A DNA stretch of 53,460 bases from Longimicrobium sp. (lineage in GTDB: Bacteria > Gemmatimonadota > Gemmatimonadetes > Longimicrobiales > Longimicrobiaceae): the NCBI GenBank assembly GCA_036387335.1, contig DASVTZ010000042.1:1-53460 (forward strand), read 5' to 3'. Made by a program: the position numbers and the translations under genes. The notes below the pieces were generated by a model. It saw only the letters and a program-made list of their open reading frames with translations. It made no database searches and was not told where the DNA came from. This document shows, in pieces, positions 33,483-41,599 of the stretch; position 1 is the stretch's first letter; each line of letters begins with the position of its first letter.

Positions 33483-34133
33483 GCGGCGACCGCAGGCTCA
33501 CAGGGAGACCCGACGGAGCCTCGCAGTAAGATGTTGCCAACGGCAGGAACGACCTGAAGAAGGCCGTCACGGAGCGGCTGCACCGCTTCGGCCCTGCGGG
33601 CGCGGCAGGGCTCAGCCGACACGCCAAAAGGGCCATACGCCCGTGAACTGTGCGTGCCCCCGGGCTCACAGCTCGCGGGCGTCGTCGTAGTCGCCCGGTG
33701 CCACGGCGCAGCGCGACCCGTTGCAGCCCGCACAAATTGCGGCGGTTGCTCCCCGCCGTAGGACTGCGCGGCGCGGAGCTGCGTCCTTTACGCCGTCCGC
33801 CTGATGGACGACGGCCGTCGCCTGCACCCCGGAACTCTCCAGCGGCTCGGCGCTCCGGAAGCGCCTGATGCGGCCCACCGGCCTGCCCCGCGCGAGCTGC
33901 GCGACCGCGGCGGGCTGCGGCTGGCCGTGCCCCATTCCAGCGCGCCTGCGGCGTGGACGACGGCGGCGTGGCCGCACCGGCCCGACGGGTGGCCGTTGCG
34001 GATACAGGGGCCCCGCCCCAGCCGCATAGATATACGTCACCGCGAGCGGGCGCTGAAAGGCCCCTTGCCGCGGCGCCCGCTCTCCGCGAACGACACGGGT
34101 CCGCCGCGAACCGCCCAACCACACCGCCACCCC
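33483..34133. other. Intergenic region before the T6SS locus
   Basis: No gene is supported in these 650 nt. The frame leading into vgrG is open but Arg/Pro/His-rich and lacks a good start. A hairpin GCCCTGC/GCAGGGC (33591-33611) could terminate the pilus operon. An AT-containing patch near 34025 (ATAGATATACG) is the only promoter-like spot I see. Confidence 0.5.
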
Positions 34134-35978
34134 ATGCCGATCTCCCAGAACCACCTCCCGCTCACCGTCACCTCCCCGTTTGCGGCGGGCTCGCTACGGG
34201 TTGGCTCGGTGCAGGGGCGCGAGGCCGTGTCGGAGCCGTTCCTCTTCGAGGTGGAGCTGGAGAGCGACGAGTGGGCCATCGACCTCGCCGGCGCCGTGGG
34301 AAAGGAGCTGGCGGTCGCGGTCAGCAGAACAGGTGCCACCCCCCGCTGGATCCACGGCGTGGTGACGCGGTTCGCCCAGGCGCCCGCCCCCGTGCGCACC
34401 GCCCGCTACCGCGCCGAGTTGCGCCCGTGGCTGTGGCTGCTCACCCTGCGCGCCGACTGCCGGATCTTCCAGGGAAAGACGGTTCCCCAGATCCTGGACG
34501 TGCTGTTCGCGGGCCAGGCGGTGCGGAGCGCGCTCACGGCGACGTACGACGCCCTCGAGTTCTGCGTGCAGTACCGCGAAACCGACTTCGCCTTCGCCTC
34601 GCGGCTGATGGAGGAGGCGGGGATCGCCTACTGCTTCGAGCACGCGGAAGGGGGGCACACCCTGGTGCTGGTGGACGACGCGCAGGGGTTCGGGCCCTGT
34701 CCCGGGCTTTCCACCGCGCACCTGCGCCCCGGTGTGACCGGCAAGGAGCTCGGCGACGCGGTGACCGCCTGCACCCTGGAGCACGCGGCCGCCCCCGACC
34801 GGGTGCAGCTCGACGACTACAGCTTCCTGACGCCGGCCACCGACCTGCTGGCGAGCTCGGCGGGCGAAGCAGACCGCTACTCGGTGTTCGACTACCCCGG
34901 CGGCTACGCGGCGAAGGCCGACGGCGACGGCGTGGCCCGGCGGCGCTGGGAAGCCCGGGTGGCGGGCGCGGCGAGGCTGGCGGGCGCCTCTACCTGCCGC
35001 GGCTTCGTGGCGGGGCACCGCTTCACCCTGGCCGGCCACCCGCGCGCCGACGCCAACGCTCCCTACGTGCTGCGCGTCGTCACGCTGCGGGCCAACCAGG
35101 ATGGCTACGCCAACGACTTCGAGGCGTTCCCCGCGTCGGTCACGTTCCGCCCCCCGCTGCGCACCCCGCGCCCCGTGATCGCGGGGACGCAGACCGCGGT
35201 GGTGGTGGGCAAGGCCGGCGAAGAGATCTGGACGGACAGCTATGGCCGCGTGAAGGTGCGCTTTCACTGGGACCGCGCGGAGCGCAACGGCGAGGACCGC
35301 TCGTGCTGGGTGCGCGTGGCGCAGGCGTGGGCGGGGAAGGGGTGGGGGGCGATGGTGCTCCCCCGCATCGGCCAGGAGGTGGTGGTCAGCTTCCTGGAAG
35401 GGGACCCCGACCGGCCGCTGGTTACCGGGTGCGTCTACAACGCCGCGCAGACGGTGCCGTACGCGCTCCCGGCCGGGCAGACGCGCAGCACCTTCCGCAG
35501 CAGCAGCTCGCCGGGTGGCGCCGCATGCAGCGAGATCCGCTTCGAAGACGCAAAGGACGCCGAGGAACTGTACCTGCACGCCGGGCGCGACCTGACCGTG
35601 GACGTGGTGCACGACCGCACCGCCACGGTGCAGCAGGGCAGCGACACCCTGGTGGTGAAGAAGGGGAGCCGCTCGGTGACGGTGTACGAGGGCGGCGACA
35701 CGCTCAAGGTGAGCAAGGGCACGCGGACGGTGAACGTGCAGGGCGCCGAAACCCACGCGAACGGCGCCACCTTCAGGCACACCACCGAGGGCGACTACGT
35801 GCTGAGCGTGACCGGGAACCTGGCCATCAGCGCCACCGGCTCCATCACGCTGAGCGCGGGGACCTCGCTGCGCATCACCGCGGGGACCACGCTCAGCGCC
35901 GCGGGCGGGATCTCGGCCGAGTTGTCGAGCGGCGGAGTGTCGACGGTGAAGGGCACCCTGGTGAAGGTGAACGCATGA
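34134..35978 (+). CDS. vgrG: VgrG spike protein (TssI)
   Basis: The 614-residue protein has the VgrG layout. A gp27-like domain comes first (with ADCRIFQGKTVPQILDVLF and YRETDFAFASRLMEEAGIAYCFEH at about residues 105-180). A gp5 OB-fold region follows (DSYGRVKVRFHWDRAERNGEDRSCWVRVAQAWAGKGWGAMVLPRIGQEVVVSFLEGDPDRPLVTG). A C-terminal beta-helix with repeated GSDTLVVKKGSRSVTV-type strands ends the protein. It trimerises at the tip of the Hcp tube and is expelled. No extra toxin domain is present. The start is the ATG at 34134, which directly precedes the conserved domain. It overlaps the MORN gene by 4 bp. Confidence 0.9.
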   Translation: MPISQNHLPLTVTSPFAAGSLRVGSVQGREAVSEPFLFEVELESDEWAIDLAGAVGKELAVAVSRTGATPRWIHGVVTRFAQAPAPVRTARYRAELRPWLWLLTLRADCRIFQGKTVPQILDVLFAGQAVRSALTATYDALEFCVQYRETDFAFASRLMEEAGIAYCFEHAEGGHTLVLVDDAQGFGPCPGLSTAHLRPGVTGKELGDAVTACTLEHAAAPDRVQLDDYSFLTPATDLLASSAGEADRYSVFDYPGGYAAKADGDGVARRRWEARVAGAARLAGASTCRGFVAGHRFTLAGHPRADANAPYVLRVVTLRANQDGYANDFEAFPASVTFRPPLRTPRPVIAGTQTAVVVGKAGEEIWTDSYGRVKVRFHWDRAERNGEDRSCWVRVAQAWAGKGWGAMVLPRIGQEVVVSFLEGDPDRPLVTGCVYNAAQTVPYALPAGQTRSTFRSSSSPGGAACSEIRFEDAKDAEELYLHAGRDLTVDVVHDRTATVQQGSDTLVVKKGSRSVTVYEGGDTLKVSKGTRTVNVQGAETHANGATFRHTTEGDYVLSVTGNLAISATGSITLSAGTSLRITAGTTLSAAGGISAELSSGGVSTVKGTLVKVNA

Positions 35979-37060
35979 GATCGCGCGAACCCGTGCTCCC
36001 CGTCTGCCCCCCGGGCTCGGCCCCCGTGCCGCCGCCCGCCCCTCACGCGCCGCTCGTGGTGGTGGAGACGCGCGGCCCCGGCGGGCACCTGCTGGAGCGC
36101 GCGGAGACGCGGGGAGGCCTGCTGGACGGCACCACCGTCTTCTACACCGCCGAAGGGCGCGAGAAGGGCCGCGCCGAGTTCCGCGGCGGGGTGCTGCACG
36201 GACCCATGACGCTGCGCGATGCCGAGGGCCGCGTCTCGTGGAGCGCCGGGTACCGCGCGGGCGTGCCCGACGGCCCGGTCACCACCTGGCAGCTCGCGGT
36301 GCGGGTGGAGACCGTGGAGTATGCGGCCGGCCGGCGCCAGGGCAGAACGCTCACCTGGTGGCCAGACGGCACCACCGCCTCGTCGCTCCCCTACGTGGAC
36401 GACCGGCTGGAGGGAACGGCCGAATGGTTCTCGCCCGCGGGCCGCAGAACGCGCAGCTCGGCCTACCGCGCGGGCGCGCTGGACGGGGAGACCATCGACT
36501 TCTTCCCCGCGAGCGCCGCCGAGGCAGTCCGGTCACGCTCGGAGTACCGCGCGGGCGCCCTGCACGGCGCCCTCACCCAGTACGCCGAAGACGGCCGCGT
36601 GCTGATGCGCGCCTGGTTCGACCAGGGCCAGCCCCTCTGGCGCACCAGCTGCCTCTGGAAGACCACCGCGCCCGGCCCCGCGTCCGACCCGCACGCGCCC
36701 GCCGTGGACATCCCGTCCACCGCCCATCCCACGTCCATCGTGGAGGGCACCCACGGCGCCGCGTCCGCCGCCACCAACCCACCGTCCGCCCACCCCGCGT
36801 CCAACGAGGACGGCAGGCACGGCGCCGCATTCCCATCTCCCGCTCCCGCCGCGCCTTCTCCCGCCGCACCCCCCGCGCCGGCCGAGGACGAAACTGAAGC
36901 CGGGGCGGGCGGCGCGCCAGAGGACGGCGGGGGCGCGGCGCGGCCGGGGCGGTCGCTGCTGTCCAGGATCGTCGACGCATGGAAGCGCTTCCGGGCGCGC
37001 TGGGCCGCCCGGCGCCGCCGCGGCGCGGGGACAGACCTCCACCAGGAGTACGGACGATGA
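35975..37060 (+). CDS. MORN-repeat protein between VgrG and PAAR-like genes
   Basis: The 361-residue protein has about seven MORN/YwqK-type repeats at residues ~50-225 (for example YTAEGREKGRAEFRGGVLHG, then YAEDGRVLMRAWFDQG). A Pro/Ala/Ser linker contains an internal repeat (AHPTS.VEGTHGAA and AHPASNEDGRHGAA). A basic C-terminal helix, DAWKRFRARWAARRRRG, follows. It overlaps vgrG and the PAAR-like gene by 4 bp each, so it is made together with spike parts. An adaptor or loading role is likely; an effector or immunity role cannot be excluded. No signal peptide is seen. Confidence 0.75.
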   Translation: MRSREPVLPVCPPGSAPVPPPAPHAPLVVVETRGPGGHLLERAETRGGLLDGTTVFYTAEGREKGRAEFRGGVLHGPMTLRDAEGRVSWSAGYRAGVPDGPVTTWQLAVRVETVEYAAGRRQGRTLTWWPDGTTASSLPYVDDRLEGTAEWFSPAGRRTRSSAYRAGALDGETIDFFPASAAEAVRSRSEYRAGALHGALTQYAEDGRVLMRAWFDQGQPLWRTSCLWKTTAPGPASDPHAPAVDIPSTAHPTSIVEGTHGAASAATNPPSAHPASNEDGRHGAAFPSPAPAAPSPAAPPAPAEDETEAGAGGAPEDGGGAARPGRSLLSRIVDAWKRFRARWAARRRRGAGTDLHQEYGR

Positions 37061-37443
37061 GCTTGCAGGTGTGCATGGGCGCGCTGCTGCGGTGCAGCAT
37101 GGGCGAGGTGCCGGGCGCGCTGGCGGTGCCGCCGCACAACCGGGTGCTGACGGGCACCCCCGCGGCCAGCGTGATGGACCACCTGCCGGTGGTGAACGTG
37201 CCGTCGTTCGGCCTGTGCTCGTCGCTGGCGAACCCCGTGGTGGTGGCGGCCACCGCGGCGGCGGAGGGCGTTCTCACGCCCATGCCGTGCGTCCCCGTAA
37301 CACCGGCGCCGTGGATGCCCGGCGCCGCGACGGTCGTGCTGGGCAACGGCCCCGCGCTCGACACTTCCTCCACGCTGGCGTGCGCCTGGGCAGGCACCAT
37401 CGAGGTGCTGGAGCCGGGTCAGGCCGTGGAGCTGGTCCCGTGA
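37057..37443 (+). CDS. DUF4150/PAAR-like spike tip protein
   Basis: The 128-residue protein fits the DUF4150 PAAR-like family that sharpens the VgrG tip. Conserved elements include VCMGALLRCSMGEVPGAL, VMDHLPVVNVPSFGLCSSLANPVV and a PCVPVTPAPW segment. It is a stand-alone domain, without the C-terminal toxin that PAAR proteins often carry, so cargo would have to bind separately. The next gene, tssK, starts at a GTG overlapping its stop. Confidence 0.85.
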   Translation: MSLQVCMGALLRCSMGEVPGALAVPPHNRVLTGTPAASVMDHLPVVNVPSFGLCSSLANPVVVAATAAAEGVLTPMPCVPVTPAPWMPGAATVVLGNGPALDTSSTLACAWAGTIEVLEPGQAVELVP

Positions 37444-38909
37444 GGGCGCGCGACGGCGGATCGCCCGGCTGCCCCCCAATCGCGGCCGAGCCCGGCCCGC
37501 ACGGCGAATGCGGCACTGCATCCGCCACGGGGCAGACCACGCGCTTCGGACGCGTGGACGACGCCGTGGCCTGGTACGAGGGGATGCTGCTGGCGCCCCA
37601 GCACTTCCAGCAGGCGCAGCTCCAGGCCGACCAGCTTCTGGGCTACCACCTGGCCGCGCTCTCGCCCTACCACTGGGGCGTGCGGCGGCTGGTGCTGGAC
37701 TGCGCGGCCCTCCCCGGCGGCACCTTCACCGTGCAGGAACTCGAGGCGGTGCTTCCCGACGGGCTGGTGGCCCGCCACGACGCGAGCGACGGCGGCGCGC
37801 TGACGGTGGTGCTGAAGCCATACGCCGACACCGCGCGGCACGGCGTGCTCACGGTGCACCTGGCCGTGCGCTCGCGCGCCGCCCGCCCCGCCGCCAGCGG
37901 CGCCCTGGCCCGCTACGAGTGCTACACGGGCGCGCCGGTGGCCGACGAGCTGACCGGCGAGGGCGCGGTGGAGGTCCCGCGCCTGCGCCCCCGGCTGTCG
38001 CTGCAGCTGTCGGCGGAGCGGCCGCGCGGGTGGGTGTCGCTGCCGCTGGCCCGCGTGCGCCGCACGGAGCACGGCTGGGCCCTGGCCGAGGCGCTCCCTC
38101 CACTGCTCTCCCTTCCCCCCGGGGTGCCGCTGGGCCGGCGCTGCGCGCGGCTGGCGTGCGCCGTCCGTGCGCGCGCCGTGCAGATGGGCCACGCCCTGCG
38201 CCGTGCCCGCGCGGCGGGCGAGCACGGACGCGCTGCGGCGGCGCAGTGCGGGATGGCGGCGCTGTGCGCGGCGCTGCCGCGTCTGGAGGCGCTGGTGAAC
38301 TCGGGCGCGGCGCACCCCTTCGCCATCCACCTGGCGCTGTGCGACCTGGCGGGGCACCTGGCCGCGGCCGGGCCCGGGCGCGCCGTTCCCCTCTTCCCCG
38401 CCTACGACCACGACGACCCGGACGGCTCCCTGGGCCCCGTGCTCAGGTTCTGTGAGCGCGCCACCCAGGAGGTGCAGGACGGCTACGTCCTCGTCCCCTT
38501 CCACCATCGCCGGGGCGGCTTCGACCTGGCGCCGCGCGCCGCATGGAGGGAGCTGCGCGAGCTGACGGTGCGCGTGCAGGGCCCGGCGTGCGCCGGCCCG
38601 GCCGAGCTGCGCGAGTGGGTGGCCCGTGCCCGCATCGCCAGCGCCTCGCGCATCCGCGGGCTGGCCGCGGGCGACTGCGTGGGCGCCCCCCGCGAGGTGG
38701 TGCCCGCGCCTGGCGGCCTGCCGGGCGGCGAGGGGCGCCTGTACCTGCGCGTGGTGGCGGAGTGCCCCTGGATCGTTCCCGGCGAGCGGCTGCACGTGCT
38801 TCCCCCCGTGGCCTGCGCCGGCGCCACCCCGCGCCAGCTTGCGCTGTGCCTCTCCCTGGCGCCCTCCGCCACCTCGGCTTCCACCCGCGAGCCCATGGTG
38901 CCCGCATGA
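37440..38909 (+). CDS. tssK: T6SS baseplate protein TssK
   Basis: The 489-residue protein carries the TssK hallmark VAWYEGMLLAPQHFQQAQLQAD near residues 42-63 and the following YHWGVRRLVLD. TssK joins the baseplate to the membrane complex (TssL/TssM). The N-terminal ~40 residues before the conserved region are low-complexity, so a start further in is possible. I use the GTG at 37440 because it overlaps the PAAR-like stop. Its normal docking partners are not seen in this window. Confidence 0.85.
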   Translation: MRARDGGSPGCPPIAAEPGPHGECGTASATGQTTRFGRVDDAVAWYEGMLLAPQHFQQAQLQADQLLGYHLAALSPYHWGVRRLVLDCAALPGGTFTVQELEAVLPDGLVARHDASDGGALTVVLKPYADTARHGVLTVHLAVRSRAARPAASGALARYECYTGAPVADELTGEGAVEVPRLRPRLSLQLSAERPRGWVSLPLARVRRTEHGWALAEALPPLLSLPPGVPLGRRCARLACAVRARAVQMGHALRRARAAGEHGRAAAAQCGMAALCAALPRLEALVNSGAAHPFAIHLALCDLAGHLAAAGPGRAVPLFPAYDHDDPDGSLGPVLRFCERATQEVQDGYVLVPFHHRRGGFDLAPRAAWRELRELTVRVQGPACAGPAELREWVARARIASASRIRGLAAGDCVGAPREVVPAPGGLPGGEGRLYLRVVAECPWIVPGERLHVLPPVACAGATPRQLALCLSLAPSATSASTREPMVPA

Positions 38910-40000
38910 TCGCCACCGCCCCCCTCCTCGCCGGGCTGGACGAGCGCGTGCGCCGCGTGCTTGCCGCCGCGCCCGCGCCCGCCGACCTGCGCGCCGACGG
39001 CACCTGGGCGCACATCCAGGAAGCGCTGCGCGAAGACGACCCCTCTCTGCCGCAGGGAATCTGGGAGAAGCCGCTCAAGCGCGCCGACCCGCGGCTGGCC
39101 GCCACGCTGGCGCTTGAGGCCCTGGAGGGTGGCGCGTGTGACCTGCAGGTGGCCGGGTGGCTGGCGCAGGCGTGGACGATGAGCGACGGCTTCGCGGGCG
39201 CCGGCGCCGGGATCGGCGTGGTGCTGGGGCTGTGCGAGGGCGGGTGGGACGCCCTGTGGGGCGCGTACGACCCCGAGGCGCTGGAGCGGCCCTTCGCCTG
39301 GATGGCCACCCACCTTCCGCGCGCCCTGGCGCGGGTGGAGCTCACCCGCGCGGCCGGCGGCGGACCGGGGTTCACCTGGGCGCAGCGCGAAGCCGCGCTG
39401 CACCGGCACCGGGTGCAGGGTGCCGCGGGCGAGCGCTCCGCCCCCGGTGAGGCCAGTCCCGACGACGTGGACCAGGCCGCCGCGCGCACCCCCGCCGAGC
39501 TCCACGCCCGCACGGTGCGGGAGCTGGACGCCCTGATCGACGGGGTGGAGCGGCTGCAGGCGCTGCTGCAACGCCGCTGGGAGGGGCCGCCCCCGTCGCT
39601 GCAGCCGCTGCACCGGAGGGCGGCGGAGATCCGCGCCTGGGTGCAGGCGCAGCTGGCCCGAGTGGACGAAGCGGAAGCGGAGGCCCCGCGCGGGGCGGAC
39701 CACCCCGCCGAGTTCGAGCACATCGCGGCGGACGATCCGGGAGATGTCGACCCTTCGCCCCGGGCGCTCCCGGCGGGGCCCTCCATCCGCGGCCGCGACG
39801 AGGCGTACGCGCTGCTCGAGGCGGCGGCGGGATACCTGGGCCGCACGGAGCCGCACAGCCCCACGCCCTGGCTGGTGCGCCGCGCCGTGGCGTGGGGCGG
39901 GATGGAGCTGGGCGAGCTGCTGGAAACGCTGATCGACGAAGGATACGACCTGAAGTCCCTGCGCCTTCTCCTCGGCATGGCCGGCGACGGGCGTTCGTAG
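38906..40000 (+). CDS. tssA: TssA-like T6SS cap/assembly protein
   Basis: The 364-residue protein begins with an ImpA_N-type domain (PLLAGLDERVRRVLAAAPAPADLRADGTWAHIQEALREDDPSLPQGIWEKPLKRADPRLAATLALEAL shows the typical order, residues ~7-75). It ends with RDEAYALLEAAAGYLGRTEPHSPTPWLVRRAVAWGGMELGELL, the conserved C-terminal oligomerisation segment. The middle is a coiled linker. TssA primes tail assembly at the baseplate. It is coupled to tssK by a 4-bp overlap; tssB follows after 75 nt with its own AGGA box. Confidence 0.8.
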   Translation: MIATAPLLAGLDERVRRVLAAAPAPADLRADGTWAHIQEALREDDPSLPQGIWEKPLKRADPRLAATLALEALEGGACDLQVAGWLAQAWTMSDGFAGAGAGIGVVLGLCEGGWDALWGAYDPEALERPFAWMATHLPRALARVELTRAAGGGPGFTWAQREAALHRHRVQGAAGERSAPGEASPDDVDQAAARTPAELHARTVRELDALIDGVERLQALLQRRWEGPPPSLQPLHRRAAEIRAWVQAQLARVDEAEAEAPRGADHPAEFEHIAADDPGDVDPSPRALPAGPSIRGRDEAYALLEAAAGYLGRTEPHSPTPWLVRRAVAWGGMELGELLETLIDEGYDLKSLRLLLGMAGDGRS

Positions 40001-40075
40001 GCGGAGAGTTCCGCCGCGGTCCCCCATCCGTCCGGGCGGGAGAACGCACCACACCTTTTTTCAGGAGCAGATGCA

Positions 40076-41551
40076 ATGATCAACGAAATGCAGCACTGGC
40101 TGGGCAGCAACCGGCCGCCCCGGGTGCAGATCACCTACGACGTGGAAACGCTGAACTCCACCGTCCAGGCCGAGATCCCGTTCGTGGTAGGGATCATCGG
40201 CGACTTCGCCGGGGACACCACGCTCCCCGCGATGGCCGACCGCCGCTTCACCGAGATCGACCGCGACAACTTCGCGACCGTGATGAGCGGCCTGGCACCC
40301 ACGCTCAGCATCACGGGCATCCAAAGCCGCACAATCCAGCGAGGCGGCGGCAACGGCAACGTCGCGGTCCCCGACGGCACCGGCCCGCTCACGATTGAAA
40401 GCCTGGCGTTCACGAAGCTGGACGACTTCGGCCCGGCGACCGTGATCCAGAACATCCCCCAGCTGAAGGCGCTCATGACGCAACGCCAGCAGCTTTCCAC
40501 GCTGGCCGCACGGCTGGACACCAGCCGAACGCTGTCTACAACGTTCTTCCCGCAGGTAGCCCCGCTGACCTTTGCCGCTGCCACGACGGCCATCGCCGCC
40601 GCGGACGCCGCGCTCAGCACCGCCATCACATTACTCGGCACCGCGGTGGACGCAACGGTGGCGGCAGATCCGGACGTGCCCACCAACGGGCTCACCGTCG
40701 CGACGGACTCCACGTACACCTCCAACCTGAACGCCGCGAAAGGCGCCATCAAAACGTGGCAGGCTTCGCCTTCCACCGGCAGCAATGCCATGGCCGCGTC
40801 CAGCGCCATCGCAACGCTCCAAGCTACCGCAACTACGGTGAGCAACGACCTGAGCAGTGCGCTCGTTCAGATTCACGCGATCACGGACCCCTGGCAGACG
40901 ACGCCCAACCCGCCGGCCGCCCAGACCAATGCGGTGACTGCCACCAGCACCGCAGGCGCGGCGGCCGTTGCTGCCTTGTCCGCGTTTGCCGAGCTGGACG
41001 CGTACGTCAGGAGCATCCTCGCGCTCAATCCGTCCGACCCGCCGGCCGCGCCCCAATGGACGTTCGACGGCGCCACCGCGGCCATCAACGCCGCCGATGG
41101 CGTGCTCACCGCGGTCGTCAAGGTCTTCGACGCGGCGGCTGATGCGGCGAAGGCGGCCGGAGCCACCGGAACGGACGCCCTCAAGACGACGGTCGACGGC
41201 GAGCAGGGTTCCAGCAGCGCGTACGGTACGGCGCTCACCGGCGCCACGTCCGCAATCACTGCCTGGAATGGCGCACCCACCAGCGGTGCCAAGGCAACGG
41301 ACGCATCGGGGAAGATCCAGGCGCTTGCGGCGGCAGCGGCGACGGTAAACACCGCGATTCGCGCGCAGCTCACAACGCTGCACGGGCTCACCGATCCCTG
41401 GGTCAGCAACGCGAAGACGCCGCAGCAGACCGCCGCGGTGACTGCCGTGAACGCCGCCGACGCCGCTGCCGCCACCGTGGAGCCCGCGTTCATGGCACTG
41501 CCCGGGTATGCCGCCGGCCTCCTCACCGCCAACCCGTCCACGAGCGCCTGA
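40076..41551 (+). CDS. tssB: T6SS sheath small subunit TssB with a long duplicated C-terminal extension
   Basis: Residues 1-160 are a normal TssB/VipA: NRPPRVQITYDVET, EIPFVVGIIGDFAGD, RRFTEIDRDNFATVM and IPQLKALMTQRQQLSTLAARLD. The whole family is usually ~160-180 residues. Here the chain goes on to 491. The extension (about 163-488) is Ala/Thr-rich, helical and made of two tandem ~160-residue copies of one domain, matched through AITDPW.../GLTDPW... and AYVRSILALNPS/GYAAGLLTANPS. The start is the ATG at 40076; an ATG at 40071 hits a stop at once. The extension would sit on the sheath and may alter disassembly. Confidence 0.85.
   Translation: MINEMQHWLGSNRPPRVQITYDVETLNSTVQAEIPFVVGIIGDFAGDTTLPAMADRRFTEIDRDNFATVMSGLAPTLSITGIQSRTIQRGGGNGNVAVPDGTGPLTIESLAFTKLDDFGPATVIQNIPQLKALMTQRQQLSTLAARLDTSRTLSTTFFPQVAPLTFAAATTAIAAADAALSTAITLLGTAVDATVAADPDVPTNGLTVATDSTYTSNLNAAKGAIKTWQASPSTGSNAMAASSAIATLQATATTVSNDLSSALVQIHAITDPWQTTPNPPAAQTNAVTATSTAGAAAVAALSAFAELDAYVRSILALNPSDPPAAPQWTFDGATAAINAADGVLTAVVKVFDAAADAAKAAGATGTDALKTTVDGEQGSSSAYGTALTGATSAITAWNGAPTSGAKATDASGKIQALAAAAATVNTAIRAQLTTLHGLTDPWVSNAKTPQQTAAVTAVNAADAAAATVEPAFMALPGYAAGLLTANPSTSA
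40562..41539 (+). repeat. Tandem domain duplication inside tssB
   Basis: Two copies of about 160 codons lie head to tail (roughly 40562-41050 and 41051-41539). They align at protein level from TFAAATTAIAAADAAL / TFDGATAAINAADGVL, through AIKTWQASPSTGSNA / AITAWNGAPTSGAKA, to ILALNPS / LLTANPS. DNA identity has decayed, so the duplication is old. Confidence 0.75.
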
Positions 41552-41599
41552 TTCGGCACCTCGCGTTCATCCATTTCACCCTTTCCGGAGTTCGTACCC

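Noticed and set aside
33804-34133. N-terminal extension of VgrG
   Set aside because: The segment is Arg/Pro/His-rich with no conserved pattern; VgrG homology starts at the ATG at 34134.
38443-40134. Long minus-strand open frames opposite tssA and tssK (up to 563 codons)
   Set aside because: They are Arg/Pro/Ser-rich shadows of well-supported T6SS genes; GC-rich codons leave few stops on the other strand.
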